NCBI GenBank assembly: GCA_038205115.1
Contig: JBBRCE010000019.1
Location: forward strand, 1-64,000
Reading direction: 5' to 3'
From: JBBRCE01 sp038205115
GTDB lineage: Bacteria; Planctomycetota; Planctomycetia; Pirellulales; JBBRCE01
DNA length: 64,000 nucleotides
Below are positions 25,492 to 35,038 of the stretch, piece after piece; the first letter of the stretch is position 1; every line of letters begins with the position of its first letter. The translations under genes and the position numbers were made by a program. The notes below the pieces were generated by a model. That model was not told where the DNA came from, made no database searches, and saw only the letters and a list, made by a program, of their open reading frames with translations.

Positions 25492-25532
25492 GAAACGGGC
25501 AGGTTCTTTGCGGAACCTGCCCGTTTCTTTTT
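25492..25532 (+). terminator. strong intrinsic terminator, no plus-strand gene directly upstream
   Basis: A 15-bp perfect stem, GAAACGGGCAGGTTC with GAACCTGCCCGTTTC, loop TTTGCG, then five T. It points along the plus strand although the nearest plus-strand gene already has its own hairpin. In reverse it could also stop the minus-strand gene ending at 25643. Confidence 0.8.
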
Positions 25533-25642
25533 GCTGGCTTGCCCGGGCGACATCCCATACTCCCCAGTAGGTCTGTACCCGAGCAAAACAGTTTCGTTGC
25601 GAATCCCATTCGCGGTGGCGCGGCGGCGTGCCACGGTTGGAT

Positions 25643-25999
25643 TTATTCAGCGTCGAGCGGCGCGGCCGGAAACAGGCCGCCGGCGCTCGGTCGGTAATCT
25701 TCAATCTCTGGATGGCAACGCGGCGACAACGCCTGCGTCGGCAGGGGCGATGCACTGTCGAAATTGTCTTGCAGCGGGGCCGTGGTTTGCGGATGTTCGG
25801 CAACCGGCAGCCGCATTTCACGCCGCCCGCGCGTGACCGGGGTCAGGTCGCAGGGCCAGTTCCGCACTAAGCCAGTGGGGTGAGTGATGGTGTAGATGCC
25901 GTCGCGGCTGTCGCTGGTCCAATCGCCAAACATTTCGATGGCGAAGGCCGAAGCGCTGGCTGCAAACACAATCGAAACCGCCAAGATCCAATGTCGCAT
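25643..25999 (-). CDS. small exported protein of unknown function
   Basis: A 118-residue protein with a clear signal peptide (MRHWILAVSIVFAASASAFA). The mature part starts IEMFGDWTSDSRDGIYTI and then becomes proline-rich and disordered-looking. Start ATG 25999 has GGAG about 9 bases upstream. No domain is recognised. The gene is plausible because of the signal peptide and ribosome binding site, but the C-terminal half could be read-through of noncoding sequence. Confidence 0.5.
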   Translation of the reverse strand: MRHWILAVSIVFAASASAFAIEMFGDWTSDSRDGIYTITHPTGLVRNWPCDLTPVTRGRREMRLPVAEHPQTTAPLQDNFDSASPLPTQALSPRCHPEIEDYRPSAGGLFPAAPLDAE

Positions 26000-26318
26000 G
26001 TTTGTCTCCGCCTGGTCAGGCATGTTTTGTGGCTCCGGTCTTCGTTGCGGCGAGTCGCTGCTCAATTGGCTGGGCTCATTTCCAGCCGGCGCACGGGTTG
26101 GGTACCGCGGCGAGCGTTTGCGACTCGTCCGACACAGAAACATGGGATACGAACGGCGGCAAAGCAAACGCAATCGTTGCATTTTCTCAACATTGTGGCG
26201 AAATCGCCCCGAAGTCCCAACGCGGCTGGCTCTCGCGTCGGGCAGCGGCGCTGCGTACACTGGAGCTTCGCGTACTGTTTATCGCAATTGAGCCGAATTT
26301 TCCGAGTAAAGTCGCGTC
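26000..26318. other. intergenic, nothing recognised
   Basis: 319 bases between a minus-strand and a plus-strand gene, so promoters for both should lie here. No repeat, hairpin or convincing promoter was seen. Confidence 0.4.
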
Positions 26319-27284
26319 GTGCCGTACTGGTCGTTACTCTTTTCCGCTGTTGCGCTGGGGATGTTGGTCCTGGCATATCCAAAACTGCGCGGCACCACGC
26401 TAACCGCGCCGTGGGCGTGGTCGCTACTGGCAGTGAGCGTGCTGGCCGCCACGGAAATGACTCTCGCTGCGGCAGAAGCAACCAACGATGGTCGCGCCGG
26501 CGCCGTTGTCCCAGAGCATCAATCGCCTGAACCGCTGCGCGATGCAGCCGCCTTAGTCACACTCTGTCCGTTGGTGGCGTTGTTGGGCGGCAAGCGACCG
26601 CAACATCAGGCCTGGCAGATGATTGTGATTTCGCTGTGGGGCATTTTGGCGCTACCGGCCGGCGAAAGCTGGCTACTGCACCCAGCCGATGCGATGGTGG
26701 TCCATCCGTTGCGGCAGTGGTTTGTGGCCGTGGTGATTCTGGTGGGCGTAGCGAATTGGCTAGGCACGCGATTTTGGATTTCTGGCTTACTTCTGTGCTA
26801 CGCGCATTGGTCGCTGCTGGGGCGCTGGCTGCCGACAACGGCGCCGTACGAACTGAGCGCGGCCGGTTCGCTGGGGTTGATTGCCGCGGCGATTGGCCTA
26901 GTGTGGCTGGGCTTTCCGCGGCGGCGCGCTGGCCGGTTATCATTGGACCGACTGTGGTTTGCCTTCCGCGACACGTTTGGGCAGGTTTGGGCGCTGCGTC
27001 TGGCCGAGCGCATCAATACGACGGCCGCGCAAAATGGCTGGGACGTTCACCTCGGGCGCGACGGCTTCCGCTCGCGCGCCATACCCAGCGGCTGGACGGA
27101 AATTCCACTTGCATTGGAAGACGCGCTGCTTGTGGCGCTCGGCGGCATGCTGCGGCGCTTCGTCAACGACCAATGGATCGCCGCCGCTCTTGGGCGAACG
27201 ATACCAGTGCCATTGGCTGTCGGCAGCGATTCGACAACGCCGCGCGATGAGCATTCGGTTTCATCCCAGCCGATCAACTCTTGA
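26319..27284 (+). CDS. polytopic membrane protein of unknown function
   Basis: A 321-residue protein starting at GTG 26319. About seven hydrophobic segments occupy residues 3-205, followed by a soluble C-terminal part (about 210-321) with LSLDRLWFAFRDTFGQVWAL and ERINTTAAQNGWDVHL. No family is recognised, though genes of this layout are common in planctomycete genomes. Its last 11 bases overlap the end of the convergent uvrD gene. Confidence 0.6.
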   Translation: MPYWSLLFSAVALGMLVLAYPKLRGTTLTAPWAWSLLAVSVLAATEMTLAAAEATNDGRAGAVVPEHQSPEPLRDAAALVTLCPLVALLGGKRPQHQAWQMIVISLWGILALPAGESWLLHPADAMVVHPLRQWFVAVVILVGVANWLGTRFWISGLLLCYAHWSLLGRWLPTTAPYELSAAGSLGLIAAAIGLVWLGFPRRRAGRLSLDRLWFAFRDTFGQVWALRLAERINTTAAQNGWDVHLGRDGFRSRAIPSGWTEIPLALEDALLVALGGMLRRFVNDQWIAAALGRTIPVPLAVGSDSTTPRDEHSVSSQPINS

Positions 27285-29649
27285 CCGGACGCAATGGCGA
27301 GACCGCCAACATGAACTTCTTTTGTCCGGCGCCGGTGGCAAAGTTCACGGTGGCCGAACGCCGCGTACCGCTTCCGCTGAGCGCTACGATTTTGCCCAGC
27401 CCGTACGTTGGATGCTGTACGAGCATGCCTTGGTGAAACACATCCGGCATGAATTCAGAGACTAGTGGCCCGGCAAGTTTTGCGGTTGCGCCGGCGGCAG
27501 TTCCGCCGGCCACGTTGCCGCTGGGCGCTGCGGTCAGATGCGACAACTTGGCCGCAATGACCGCCGGCGGATTGGCGTTTGCAGGCTCGTCGGCGACAAA
27601 CGATTGAGGCAAAAAGCTATCGTCAACTTGGATCACTTGCATTTCGCCCTCCCACGCATCGCCGTGCGACGTTTCGTGCGTGTGCTCGGCGGTCTCTGGC
27701 GCGATGTGCCCCATGTCGGGCGACCAGAGCGGCTCGTTAATCTCCAACTCGTGGTTGGGTAGTTCCATGAGAAACTGGCTGGGCACGGTCATGCGGCGCT
27801 GCCCACGAAAGTCGCGGTAACGCGCCAGACTGAGATGCAGCTCTTGCTCTGCCCGAGTGATGCCAACAAACAGCAGCCGACGTTCTTCTTCCAGTTGATC
27901 GGCCGACTCGCGACTGCGTTCGTGCGGCAGCAAACCATCTTCCAGCGCAATGATGAACGCCACCGGAAATTCCAAGCCTTTAGCGGCGTGCAGCGTCATC
28001 AACGTGACCCGGTCGTTGTCGGTTTCCCAGGCATCGGTATCGTTGGCCAGGCAGGTCGTTTCCAGAAATTCTTCGAGGTGATCCGTGCCAGGATGTTGGA
28101 TGTCGAACTCGCGAGCGGCGGTCAGTAGCTCTTCGATATTTGCCAGCCGCTCTTGATCTTCCTCGGCCTCGGATTCGATCAGCGCCTGCTGGTAACCGGA
28201 TTCAGCCAGCACCAACCCCATGATTTCTTCCACAGGCGCGGACGCCGCCAATCCGAGCCGATCAATTAAGCCCACAAACTTGGCGACCGCTACCGCGGCG
28301 CGTTTGTTGAGAGCCGGTATCAAGCCGCTTTCGCGCGCGGCCTCCAGCATGGTCGAGCCACGTAGGACTGCATGTTGACGAATTCGATCGACCGTCGATT
28401 TGCCAATCGCCCGCGCCGGCACGTTGATCACGCGGGCCAGCGCCACGTCGTTGCGCGGATTGTTGAGCAGGTGCAAATAGGCCAGGATGTCTTTAATTTC
28501 TCTGCGCTGGTAGAACTCCAAACCGTTGACCATTTGATACGGCACGCCGAAGTCGCGCAGCGCGAATTCCAGCGACCGCGACAGCGCGTTGATGCGGTAA
28601 AAAATCGCAAAGTCGCGCGGGCGGCGCTGGCCGCTATGAACATCGCGGGCGATGCGGGCGGCAATGTCTTCCGCCTCGGCCTTGTGTGAAGTAAAGAACG
28701 TCAATCGCGGCGCGGATCCTTCGTCGTTATCCGTAAACAGTGCTTTTTCTTTACGCTTTTTGTTGCGCGAGATGAGCTGGTCGGCAATTCGCAAAATGCG
28801 CTTGGTGCTGCGATAGTTTTGTTCCAGCCGCACCACGCGGACTTCGGGATAATCGTTTTCGAAGTCGAGAATGTTCCGTAGATTCGCCCCGCGCCATCCG
28901 TATATGGATTGGTCGGGGTCGCCGGTAACCGAAAGATTCGGATAATCGATCGACAGCGCCCGCACGATGGCGTATTGCGCCAAGTTGGTGTCTTGGTATT
29001 CGTCGACAAGGATGTAGCGAAAACGCGCGTCCAGCTCCGCGCGAACTTCCGCGTTTTCGCGGAGCAGAGTGGCGACGTGCAGCAGCAGATCGTCAAAATC
29101 CACCGCGTTGGACGTCAGCAATCGCTGGCGATAGGCCGGATAGACCTTGGCGACGATCGCACCCAGCGGATTGCCGGAACGCGCCTCGTACTGCTCGGGC
29201 AAAATCAGGTTGTTCTTGGCCCAACTGATTCCGTGTTGCAACCGCTCGGGCGTGAAATGCGTCAGATCGAGATCCAGCGTTTCGATGGCCGCTTTCACTG
29301 CCTGCAAGCTATCGCCAGTGTCGTAGATGGTGTAATTCGGCTGCAACCCAACCAGTTCGGCAAACTGCCGCAACAGGCGGGCGCAAAAGCGGTGAAACGT
29401 GCCCATCCAAACGGCTTCGCCCGGCGCCAGATCGGCCACGCGGGCCTTCATCACGTCGGCCGCTTTGTTGGTAAACGTCAGCGCGACAATTTGGCGGGCC
29501 GGAATTCCCTGGGCAATCAGATTGGCGATTCGATGCGTGACCACGCGGGTCTTGCCGCTGCCCGGTCCGGCCAGCATCAACAGCGGCCCATTGACGTGCT
29601 CGGCCGCTTCGCGTTGGGCGGGCGTTAACGAAGCTAAAAGATCAGACAC
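27274..29649 (-). CDS. uvrD: UvrD/PcrA-type superfamily 1A DNA helicase
   Basis: A 791-residue ATP-dependent 3'-5' DNA helicase for repair and clearing of replication blocks. Motif I is AGPGSGKT, motif Ia is ALTFTNKAA, motif II is LVDEYQDTN, motif III is VTGDPDQSIYGWRG, motif IV is LEQNYRST, motif V is LMTLHAAKGLEFP and motif VI is EERRLLFVGITRA. The C-terminal tail has the PcrA-like segment VQHPTYGLGKIVAL, which contacts RNA polymerase in PcrA/UvrD. GTG 29649 is chosen as start because GGAGAG lies 10 bases upstream. A TTG ten codons earlier is the alternative. Confidence 0.95.
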   Translation of the reverse strand: MSDLLASLTPAQREAAEHVNGPLLMLAGPGSGKTRVVTHRIANLIAQGIPARQIVALTFTNKAADVMKARVADLAPGEAVWMGTFHRFCARLLRQFAELVGLQPNYTIYDTGDSLQAVKAAIETLDLDLTHFTPERLQHGISWAKNNLILPEQYEARSGNPLGAIVAKVYPAYRQRLLTSNAVDFDDLLLHVATLLRENAEVRAELDARFRYILVDEYQDTNLAQYAIVRALSIDYPNLSVTGDPDQSIYGWRGANLRNILDFENDYPEVRVVRLEQNYRSTKRILRIADQLISRNKKRKEKALFTDNDEGSAPRLTFFTSHKAEAEDIAARIARDVHSGQRRPRDFAIFYRINALSRSLEFALRDFGVPYQMVNGLEFYQRREIKDILAYLHLLNNPRNDVALARVINVPARAIGKSTVDRIRQHAVLRGSTMLEAARESGLIPALNKRAAVAVAKFVGLIDRLGLAASAPVEEIMGLVLAESGYQQALIESEAEEDQERLANIEELLTAAREFDIQHPGTDHLEEFLETTCLANDTDAWETDNDRVTLMTLHAAKGLEFPVAFIIALEDGLLPHERSRESADQLEEERRLLFVGITRAEQELHLSLARYRDFRGQRRMTVPSQFLMELPNHELEINEPLWSPDMGHIAPETAEHTHETSHGDAWEGEMQVIQVDDSFLPQSFVADEPANANPPAVIAAKLSHLTAAPSGNVAGGTAAGATAKLAGPLVSEFMPDVFHQGMLVQHPTYGLGKIVALSGSGTRRSATVNFATGAGQKKFMLAVSPLRPVKS

Positions 29650-29790
29650 GGATAAACAACTCTCCGAAGCGCGGGTCAACCGGACGAACGAACCGTTCGG
29701 CCGCGGCGGGCAGTCTTTCTATTGTACGAAAGTCGGCCACAGCGGCGTCAGGGGAAATGACGCCTTGGACTGTCGCTGTCGCCCTTCGAT

Positions 29791-30435
29791 TCACAGATGC
29801 TGAACCACGTCGCCGTGTTCGAACCGCACTTTGGCCAGTTGCGCGTATTTGTCGTCCGCAGCACGATAGCCGGCCGTTGCCAGCACCACCGATCCGTAAC
29901 CTAGCTTGTCGAGTCCGAGGATTTGGTCGTACTTGGCCGGTTCGAAGCCTTCCATGGGGCAGGCATCAATGCCCAACAGCGCCGCGGCGGTGAGAAATCC
30001 GCCCAGGGCGATATACGCTTGCCGGGTTGACCAGGTTTGGACTTCTTCTGGTTTGCGATTCACCGAACCCAGCACCATCTTGCGCATGCCAGCGAGCGAT
30101 TCGACCGGCACGCCGCGAACGTCAGCGATTCGCCGCAGATAGCGATCGACATCCTCGGCTGCCAGCCGGTTGTTGACGGCAAACACGAGCAGGTGCGAGG
30201 CCTCGGTGATTTGCGATTGTCCCCACGATGCAGGCAGCAGCGCCGCCCGCAACTCAGAGTTATCGATCACAAAGAACTTCCACGGCTGCAAGCCGTACGA
30301 AGACGGCGCGAGCACCAGTGTTTGCTCTAGCGTGTGCCAGTCCGTCGCGGAAATTTTCCGCGACGGGTCAAAACGCTTGACGGCATAACGCCAGTTAAGT
30401 TGCTCGATCAATTGTTGCTTGGCAATGGCAGGCAT
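29791..30435 (-). CDS. NAD(P)H-dependent nitroreductase family protein
   Basis: A 214-residue flavoprotein of the NfsB/NfnB type. FMN-binding features are RYAVKRFDPSRKIS at the N-terminus, LAPSSYGLQPWKFFVI (about 41-56), and, near the C-terminus, YIALGGFLTAAALLGIDACPMEGF. These enzymes reduce quinones or nitroaromatics with NAD(P)H in the cytoplasm. The physiological substrate is not evident. Length and start (ATG 30435) are normal. It lies on the same strand as uvrD, 141 bases upstream of it. Confidence 0.9.
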   Translation of the reverse strand: MPAIAKQQLIEQLNWRYAVKRFDPSRKISATDWHTLEQTLVLAPSSYGLQPWKFFVIDNSELRAALLPASWGQSQITEASHLLVFAVNNRLAAEDVDRYLRRIADVRGVPVESLAGMRKMVLGSVNRKPEEVQTWSTRQAYIALGGFLTAAALLGIDACPMEGFEPAKYDQILGLDKLGYGSVVLATAGYRAADDKYAQLAKVRFEHGDVVQHL

Positions 30436-30561
30436 CAGTCCAACCCTCAGCGGCGGCGTGGAAGATCACAACCGCTGATTGTAGGACGCTGCGCCATTTT
30501 GCCAAGGCAAACCGCGCCGGCGGCCGTTGACCGCCTTGGCCATTGGACCCGCAGACCGGCA

Positions 30562-30801
30562 TTAAGCCGAGGGGCGGCGGAAATTCTGGTAGGCGAGAAT
30601 CACTTCATACAGATCGCTGGAGATCGTGATCTCGTCGTCTTCGAAGTCGCGCAGCCAAGTACGTTCGCTACGCACGGCATCCGCCAACATTGGAAACACG
30701 TCGCTCAGCGCAACGGTCACCGTGTTGGCGGCGGATTTGTTTTCCGCGACAGCGGTTTCAGACTGGGGACCGTGGTAAACGCGTAGGTGACGAGCGGCCA
30801 T
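30562..30801 (-). CDS. small conserved-looking protein of unknown function
   Basis: A 79-residue acidic protein, MAARHLRVYHGPQ then VTVALSDVFPMLADAVRSER and LRDFEDDEITISSDLYEVI. It has no membrane segment. Start ATG 30801 has AAGGAA upstream. The composition and length suggest a real gene, but I cannot place it in a family. Confidence 0.6.
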   Translation of the reverse strand: MAARHLRVYHGPQSETAVAENKSAANTVTVALSDVFPMLADAVRSERTWLRDFEDDEITISSDLYEVILAYQNFRRPSA

Positions 30802-31186
30802 GGATTCCGTTCCTTGTGGCTAACGAGTAGATCGGATCATCCAACCACAGCGACGAATCATTCGACGCCTGAGGTCCCCACCCTTGGATGCTTTGTAGCA
30901 TCAGTATCGGCCAAGACCATCGTAAGGGTTTGATGAATTTCTCTCACGATGACGATTTTTCCAATCGTGGCATGCCAGCAAAGCAAGTTCACGCTGGCCG
31001 CGGCAAATTGTGCCGGATGATCGCGGAAAACGAGTCCGCGAAAGTCGCCGCATGATAGCAATCGCTCGGCATGCTCTCGATCTAAATTGCCACATTCCAG
31101 CCACTTGCCCCGTCGTTGGCTCAAGCCCATTTTACCGATCTTCCGAAATGGTTGATAGCACAGCCAAGCGCAGCAGGGATGAAGCC
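30802..31186. other. intergenic, nothing recognised
   Basis: 385 bases between divergent genes. Frames running through it on either strand have random-looking composition. No RNA gene or strong hairpin was seen. Confidence 0.4.
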
Positions 31187-32134
31187 ATGAGCGAGTCGAG
31201 CCTGATCCGAAGTTTACGCGGCATCCGACTCAATTTGCGCGCGCCCGCGACGCAGCAGTCAGACGACAACACAGATCTCGATCACGATGAGTTGGCCGCA
31301 CGACTTGCGCAGGCCGACGTAGATGCTGATGAAGCGAGTGCCGCTGTCGACCAGCCCGTTGAATTGTCGGACAGCGAAGCGGCCCTAGCCGAGATTCCGC
31401 AGCAAGCCGTTTCCGATGACTATTGGCAACAAGCGCGGCGACCGCTCACATCACTGGCGTTTGTGCTGCCGCTGCTGGCGATCTACGAATTTGGCGTTTT
31501 GTCGCTGGGGCCAGAAGCCATGCGCAACGGAGCCGATGTCTGGCTGAGGCAGATTTTAGACGCCATTGGGTTTGGGCAGTATTTTTTGTTGCCGATTCTG
31601 ACGGTGGGGATTCTGCTAGGCTGGCACCACGTGACTGGCCAGTCTTGGCGCGTCTCGCCCGTAGTGCTCTACGGAATGTTGGCGGAATGCGTGGTGCTGG
31701 CCTGCGGCATGATTGTACTGGCGCAAATTCAAGGCGCGGTCCTGCAAGCCATCCAATCGCCCTCGGCCAACTTCAGTCTCACGGCCTCGATTGGCGAAGA
31801 GCAGCCCGATCGCTGGTCGCGAGTGGTGAGCTTCTCAGGCGCGGGCATCTACGAAGAAGTCATGTTTCGCCTGGCGCTGTTGCCGATCACCTTCGGCGTG
31901 CTGCGATCCATCGTCGCGTCAAAACGGCTTGGCAAAATTGGTGCGATGGTGCTGACCAGCCTGGTCTTTTCGGCCGCGCATTACGTGGGACCGATGGGGC
32001 AGACGTTTGAGATCTACAGTTTTGGCTTCCGCTTTTTGGCAGGTATGATCTTCTCACTGCTGTTCGTCTACCGCGGTTTCGGAATCGCGGCCGGCACGCA
32101 CGCGGCTTACGACATCTTTGTCGGCGTATTTTAG
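31187..32134 (+). CDS. CPBP-family intramembrane protease (Abi/CAAX-like)
   Basis: A 315-residue protein with an acidic cytoplasmic N-terminus (about 1-85) and six to eight membrane segments. Motif 1 is Glu223-Glu224-x3-Arg228 in YEEVMFR. Motif 2 is FSAAHY (His265). Motif 3 is GTHAAYD (His305, Asp309). This matches the glutamate/histidine metalloprotease site of the CPBP family, so it should be catalytically competent. Start ATG 31187 is preferred because a GGGATGAAG site precedes it; ATG 31148 lacks one. Substrates are unknown. CPBP proteins can process membrane proteins or give self-immunity to peptides. Confidence 0.85.
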   Translation: MSESSLIRSLRGIRLNLRAPATQQSDDNTDLDHDELAARLAQADVDADEASAAVDQPVELSDSEAALAEIPQQAVSDDYWQQARRPLTSLAFVLPLLAIYEFGVLSLGPEAMRNGADVWLRQILDAIGFGQYFLLPILTVGILLGWHHVTGQSWRVSPVVLYGMLAECVVLACGMIVLAQIQGAVLQAIQSPSANFSLTASIGEEQPDRWSRVVSFSGAGIYEEVMFRLALLPITFGVLRSIVASKRLGKIGAMVLTSLVFSAAHYVGPMGQTFEIYSFGFRFLAGMIFSLLFVYRGFGIAAGTHAAYDIFVGVF

Positions 32135-32317
32135 TCTGCGGATGCAACTGTCTGGGCGTACCGCTGCCGTCTCCCGCCAGGCACTCGCCCGCCGGATTTG
32201 CGTGCACGGCGGCGCTGAGTTAAGCTGACTCCGCTTAGCTTTGCCACACGTATTCCTTCCTTCCGTTTGTCCGGTCCGACGCCAAAGCTTGGCGCAACCG
32301 GGCAGGAGACTCCCTGC

Positions 32318-34873
32318 GTGACCAGATCGAGTTTTCATACTGCTTTTTTGATCCTGGCGATGTTGGCCGGCCTGGTGTTGGCCAAAGATCCTCCACCGGC
32401 AACCGCACCGGCCGCCGCGAAAGATTCGGCCGCCGCGAAAACCGTTGACAACGAGGCGGCCAGCGATGCCGATGAGCAAGCACGCAATCCGGTTCGTTTG
32501 CCGGGCACAGCCGCATCGGGCGAAACGGTGCTGCCGAATGGCTGGTCGTTACGTCCCAGCGGCAAGCAGATCAAGCTGGGCGATTTTCCGGTGAACATTG
32601 CCCTGCATCCAAAGCTGCCGATGGCGGCCATTTTGCACGCAGGCTACGGCGAACACGAAATTGTGATTGTCGATTACGAGCGTTACCGCATCGTCTCGCG
32701 AGTGAGCTTGGACGAGGCGTTTTACGGTTTGGTCTTCGACCCTGCCGGCATGCACATTTACGCCAGCGGCGCCCAGCACGAAGTGATTCATCAATTTGCG
32801 TTCTCACAGGGCTATCTCAGCGAGCATCATCAACTGCCAGTCGGCGATGTCAAAGAAAAGCTGGTCCCCACCGGCCTGGCCATTAGCGCGGATTCCAAAA
32901 CGCTGTTTGCCTGCTGCGGCTGGGGCAGCCTGATGTGCGTGATGCCGCTCGACGCGCCGGACAAGCAAAGCCGAATTGCGTTTGCCAAAGACAGCTATCC
33001 GTACCTGCCGCTGCTTTCGAAGGACGAAAAACGAGTTTACGTAAGCCTCTGGGGCAAGGCCGGCGTGGCTGTCGTGAATCGGGAATCCAAGCAAATTGAA
33101 GCCACTTGGCCTACTGACGCGCACCCCACGGAAATGGCGCTTTCGCCCGACGGTGCGCTGCTATACGTCGCTTGTTCCAATAGCAACGCGGTTAACGTGA
33201 TTGATGTGCTTGCCGGTAAAACCATCGAAACCATCGCCAGTTCGTTGCATCCGCAAGCGCCGCCGGGCAGCACGCCCAACAGCCTGGCATTGACGTCCGA
33301 CGGCAAATCGCTGTTCATTGCCAACGCCGACAACAACAATCTGGCGGTGTTTAATGTCAGTGCGCGCGGCAAAAGCGTATCGCTGGGATTCATTCCTACC
33401 GGCTGGTATCCCACGTCGGTCCGCATGAATTCCGAAGGCAAAATTCTGGTGGCCAACGGCAAGGGCGTTTCGTCGTTTCCAAATCCCAACGGTCCCAACG
33501 TGCTGAAACCGCCGCCAGCCACAACGGCACAATACATTGCCGGTTTGATGAATGGCACGCTGAGTGTGATCGTCGCTCCTTCGCCAACCCAGATGGCCAA
33601 GTACGCAAAATTGGCCTATCAATGCACGCCGCTGACGTCCGACCTTGCTCCTAGCAGCCAGCCCGTTGATGCCGATAATCCGATTCCGGCCAGGCTCGGT
33701 GACAAGAGCCCGATCAAGCATTGCGTCTACATCGTCAAAGAGAACCGCACGTACGATCAAGTTTTTGGCGATATCAAACGTGGCAATGGTGATCCGCATT
33801 TGTGCATCTTTGGCGAATCGATCACGCCCAACTTGCATGCGCTGGTTGACGAGTTCGTGCTGCTGGATAATTTTTACGTCGATTCCGAAGTCAGCGCCGA
33901 CGGTCACCAGTGGAGCATGGCCGCCTATGCCAACGATTTCGTCGAAAAAACCTGGCCGCTGAATTATCGTCCGGGCGGCAAAGGCAAGATCGTTTATCCA
34001 TCCGAAGGCGGCGGTGGTGAGATCGGTTTTCCGGCCGGCGGTTACATTTGGGATCGCTGCGCAGCGGCCGGTGTGAGTTACCGCAGTTATGGCGAATTCG
34101 TCAGCACGCCGAAAAAAATTGGCGATCCCGGCCGGGCGGAAGTCAAAGGCCTCGAAGGACATTTCGATCCGCTTTATCGCAGTTGGGATTTGGACTATCC
34201 CGACCAAAAGCGGGCCGATCGGTTTTTGGAAGAACTGGCGAACTTTGAGAAGAAAGGTGAATTTCCGCAATTCGTGGTCATGCGGTTGCCTAACGATCAC
34301 ACGGCCGGCGCCAAACGCGGTAAAGGCTCGCCGATTGCCATGGTGGCCGATAACGATCTGGCCGTGGGACGCGTGGTTGCCGGGTTGAGCAACAGCCGCT
34401 TCTGGCCAGAAATGGCGATCTTCGTCGTCGAGGACGATGCCCAGAATGGTTCCGATCACGTCGACGCCCATCGCACCGAGGCACTCTGCATTTCGCCCTA
34501 TTGCCGCCGGCATCGTGTGGATTCGACGCTGTATTCCACTTCGAGCATACTGCGGACGATGGAACTGGTTTTAAATCTCAAGCCGATGTCACAATTTGAC
34601 GCCGCTGCCGCGCCGATGTATCGGTCGTTTCAGGCAAAGCTCGACAAAACGCCGTACAAGGTCCGCGCCGCCAAAGTCGATATTGCCGCGCGCAACCAAG
34701 GCACGGAGTGGGGCGCTGCGGTCTCGGAGTTGCTCGACTTCACCAAGGAAGACGCGGCCGACGATCTGGTGCTGAACGAGATCGTTTGGAAGACTGTCCG
34801 CGGCGCGGCCTCGGCGATGCCCGCTCCGGTCCGAGCCCCCTTCGTGCTGCCGCACCCCGCCGACGACGATTAA
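32318..34873 (+). CDS. secreted YncE-like beta-propeller fused to an alkaline-phosphatase-like domain
   Basis: An 851-residue exported fusion. The signal peptide (ILAMLAGLVLA) is followed by an Ala/Asp-rich linker. Then comes a seven-bladed YVTN/YncE-type propeller (about 75-430, repeats such as THPTEMALSPDGALLYVA and NSLALTSDGKSLFIANAD). The C-terminal part is a phosphoesterase-family domain (from about 465) starting KHCVYIVKENRTYDQVFGD. This carries the metal and Thr/Asn region of PF04185-type enzymes (ENRTYD, then DGHQW and, later, VVEDDAQNGSDHVDAHR). GTG 32318 has GGAG upstream and leads directly into the signal peptide. This fused architecture is known in several phyla, and its substrate is unestablished. 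Confidence 0.85.
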   Translation: MTRSSFHTAFLILAMLAGLVLAKDPPPATAPAAAKDSAAAKTVDNEAASDADEQARNPVRLPGTAASGETVLPNGWSLRPSGKQIKLGDFPVNIALHPKLPMAAILHAGYGEHEIVIVDYERYRIVSRVSLDEAFYGLVFDPAGMHIYASGAQHEVIHQFAFSQGYLSEHHQLPVGDVKEKLVPTGLAISADSKTLFACCGWGSLMCVMPLDAPDKQSRIAFAKDSYPYLPLLSKDEKRVYVSLWGKAGVAVVNRESKQIEATWPTDAHPTEMALSPDGALLYVACSNSNAVNVIDVLAGKTIETIASSLHPQAPPGSTPNSLALTSDGKSLFIANADNNNLAVFNVSARGKSVSLGFIPTGWYPTSVRMNSEGKILVANGKGVSSFPNPNGPNVLKPPPATTAQYIAGLMNGTLSVIVAPSPTQMAKYAKLAYQCTPLTSDLAPSSQPVDADNPIPARLGDKSPIKHCVYIVKENRTYDQVFGDIKRGNGDPHLCIFGESITPNLHALVDEFVLLDNFYVDSEVSADGHQWSMAAYANDFVEKTWPLNYRPGGKGKIVYPSEGGGGEIGFPAGGYIWDRCAAAGVSYRSYGEFVSTPKKIGDPGRAEVKGLEGHFDPLYRSWDLDYPDQKRADRFLEELANFEKKGEFPQFVVMRLPNDHTAGAKRGKGSPIAMVADNDLAVGRVVAGLSNSRFWPEMAIFVVEDDAQNGSDHVDAHRTEALCISPYCRRHRVDSTLYSTSSILRTMELVLNLKPMSQFDAAAAPMYRSFQAKLDKTPYKVRAAKVDIAARNQGTEWGAAVSELLDFTKEDAADDLVLNEIVWKTVRGAASAMPAPVRAPFVLPHPADDD

Positions 34874-34971
34874 TGCAACTCGGCAATTGCTAGCCAGGCT
34901 CGCCCGCCAAGTGTTCGCCATCGAGCAGAGGGCGATCCACTGCGCCGACCCAGTCGGTCCTCGACTATGCG

Positions 34972-34999
34972 TTGACAACGCCCCCTGAAATTCTAAGAT
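34972..34999 (+). promoter_or_regulatory. sigma-70-type promoter of the arg cluster
   Basis: TTGACA (34972-34977), 16-bp spacer, TAAGAT (34994-34999). Transcription would begin near 35006, about 33 bases before the argB start. This is the best promoter match seen in the window. Confidence 0.7.
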
Positions 35000-35038
35000 G
35001 GGAGGTTTTCCTCTAGCGGTTTCTTGCCCACTGCCAAA

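Larger units (their letters stand above)
25254..25642. other. intergenic with two strong hairpins
   Basis: 389 bases holding the hairpin at 25287-25328 and the terminator at 25492-25532. Short frames here lack protein-like composition. The stretch between the two hairpins could be a small RNA; see the findings. Confidence 0.5.

Noticed and set aside
25342..25836. A 164-codon plus-strand frame after the TPR gene
   Set aside because: It runs through a strong terminator and overlaps a minus-strand gene with a signal peptide; composition is random.
30858..31130. A 90-codon minus-strand frame
   Set aside because: No motif, no ribosome binding site and random composition; kept as intergenic.
33161..34513. 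A 450-codon open frame on the minus strand
   Set aside because: Antisense to the YncE/phosphatase-like gene, which has clear motifs and a signal peptide; the antisense product has none.
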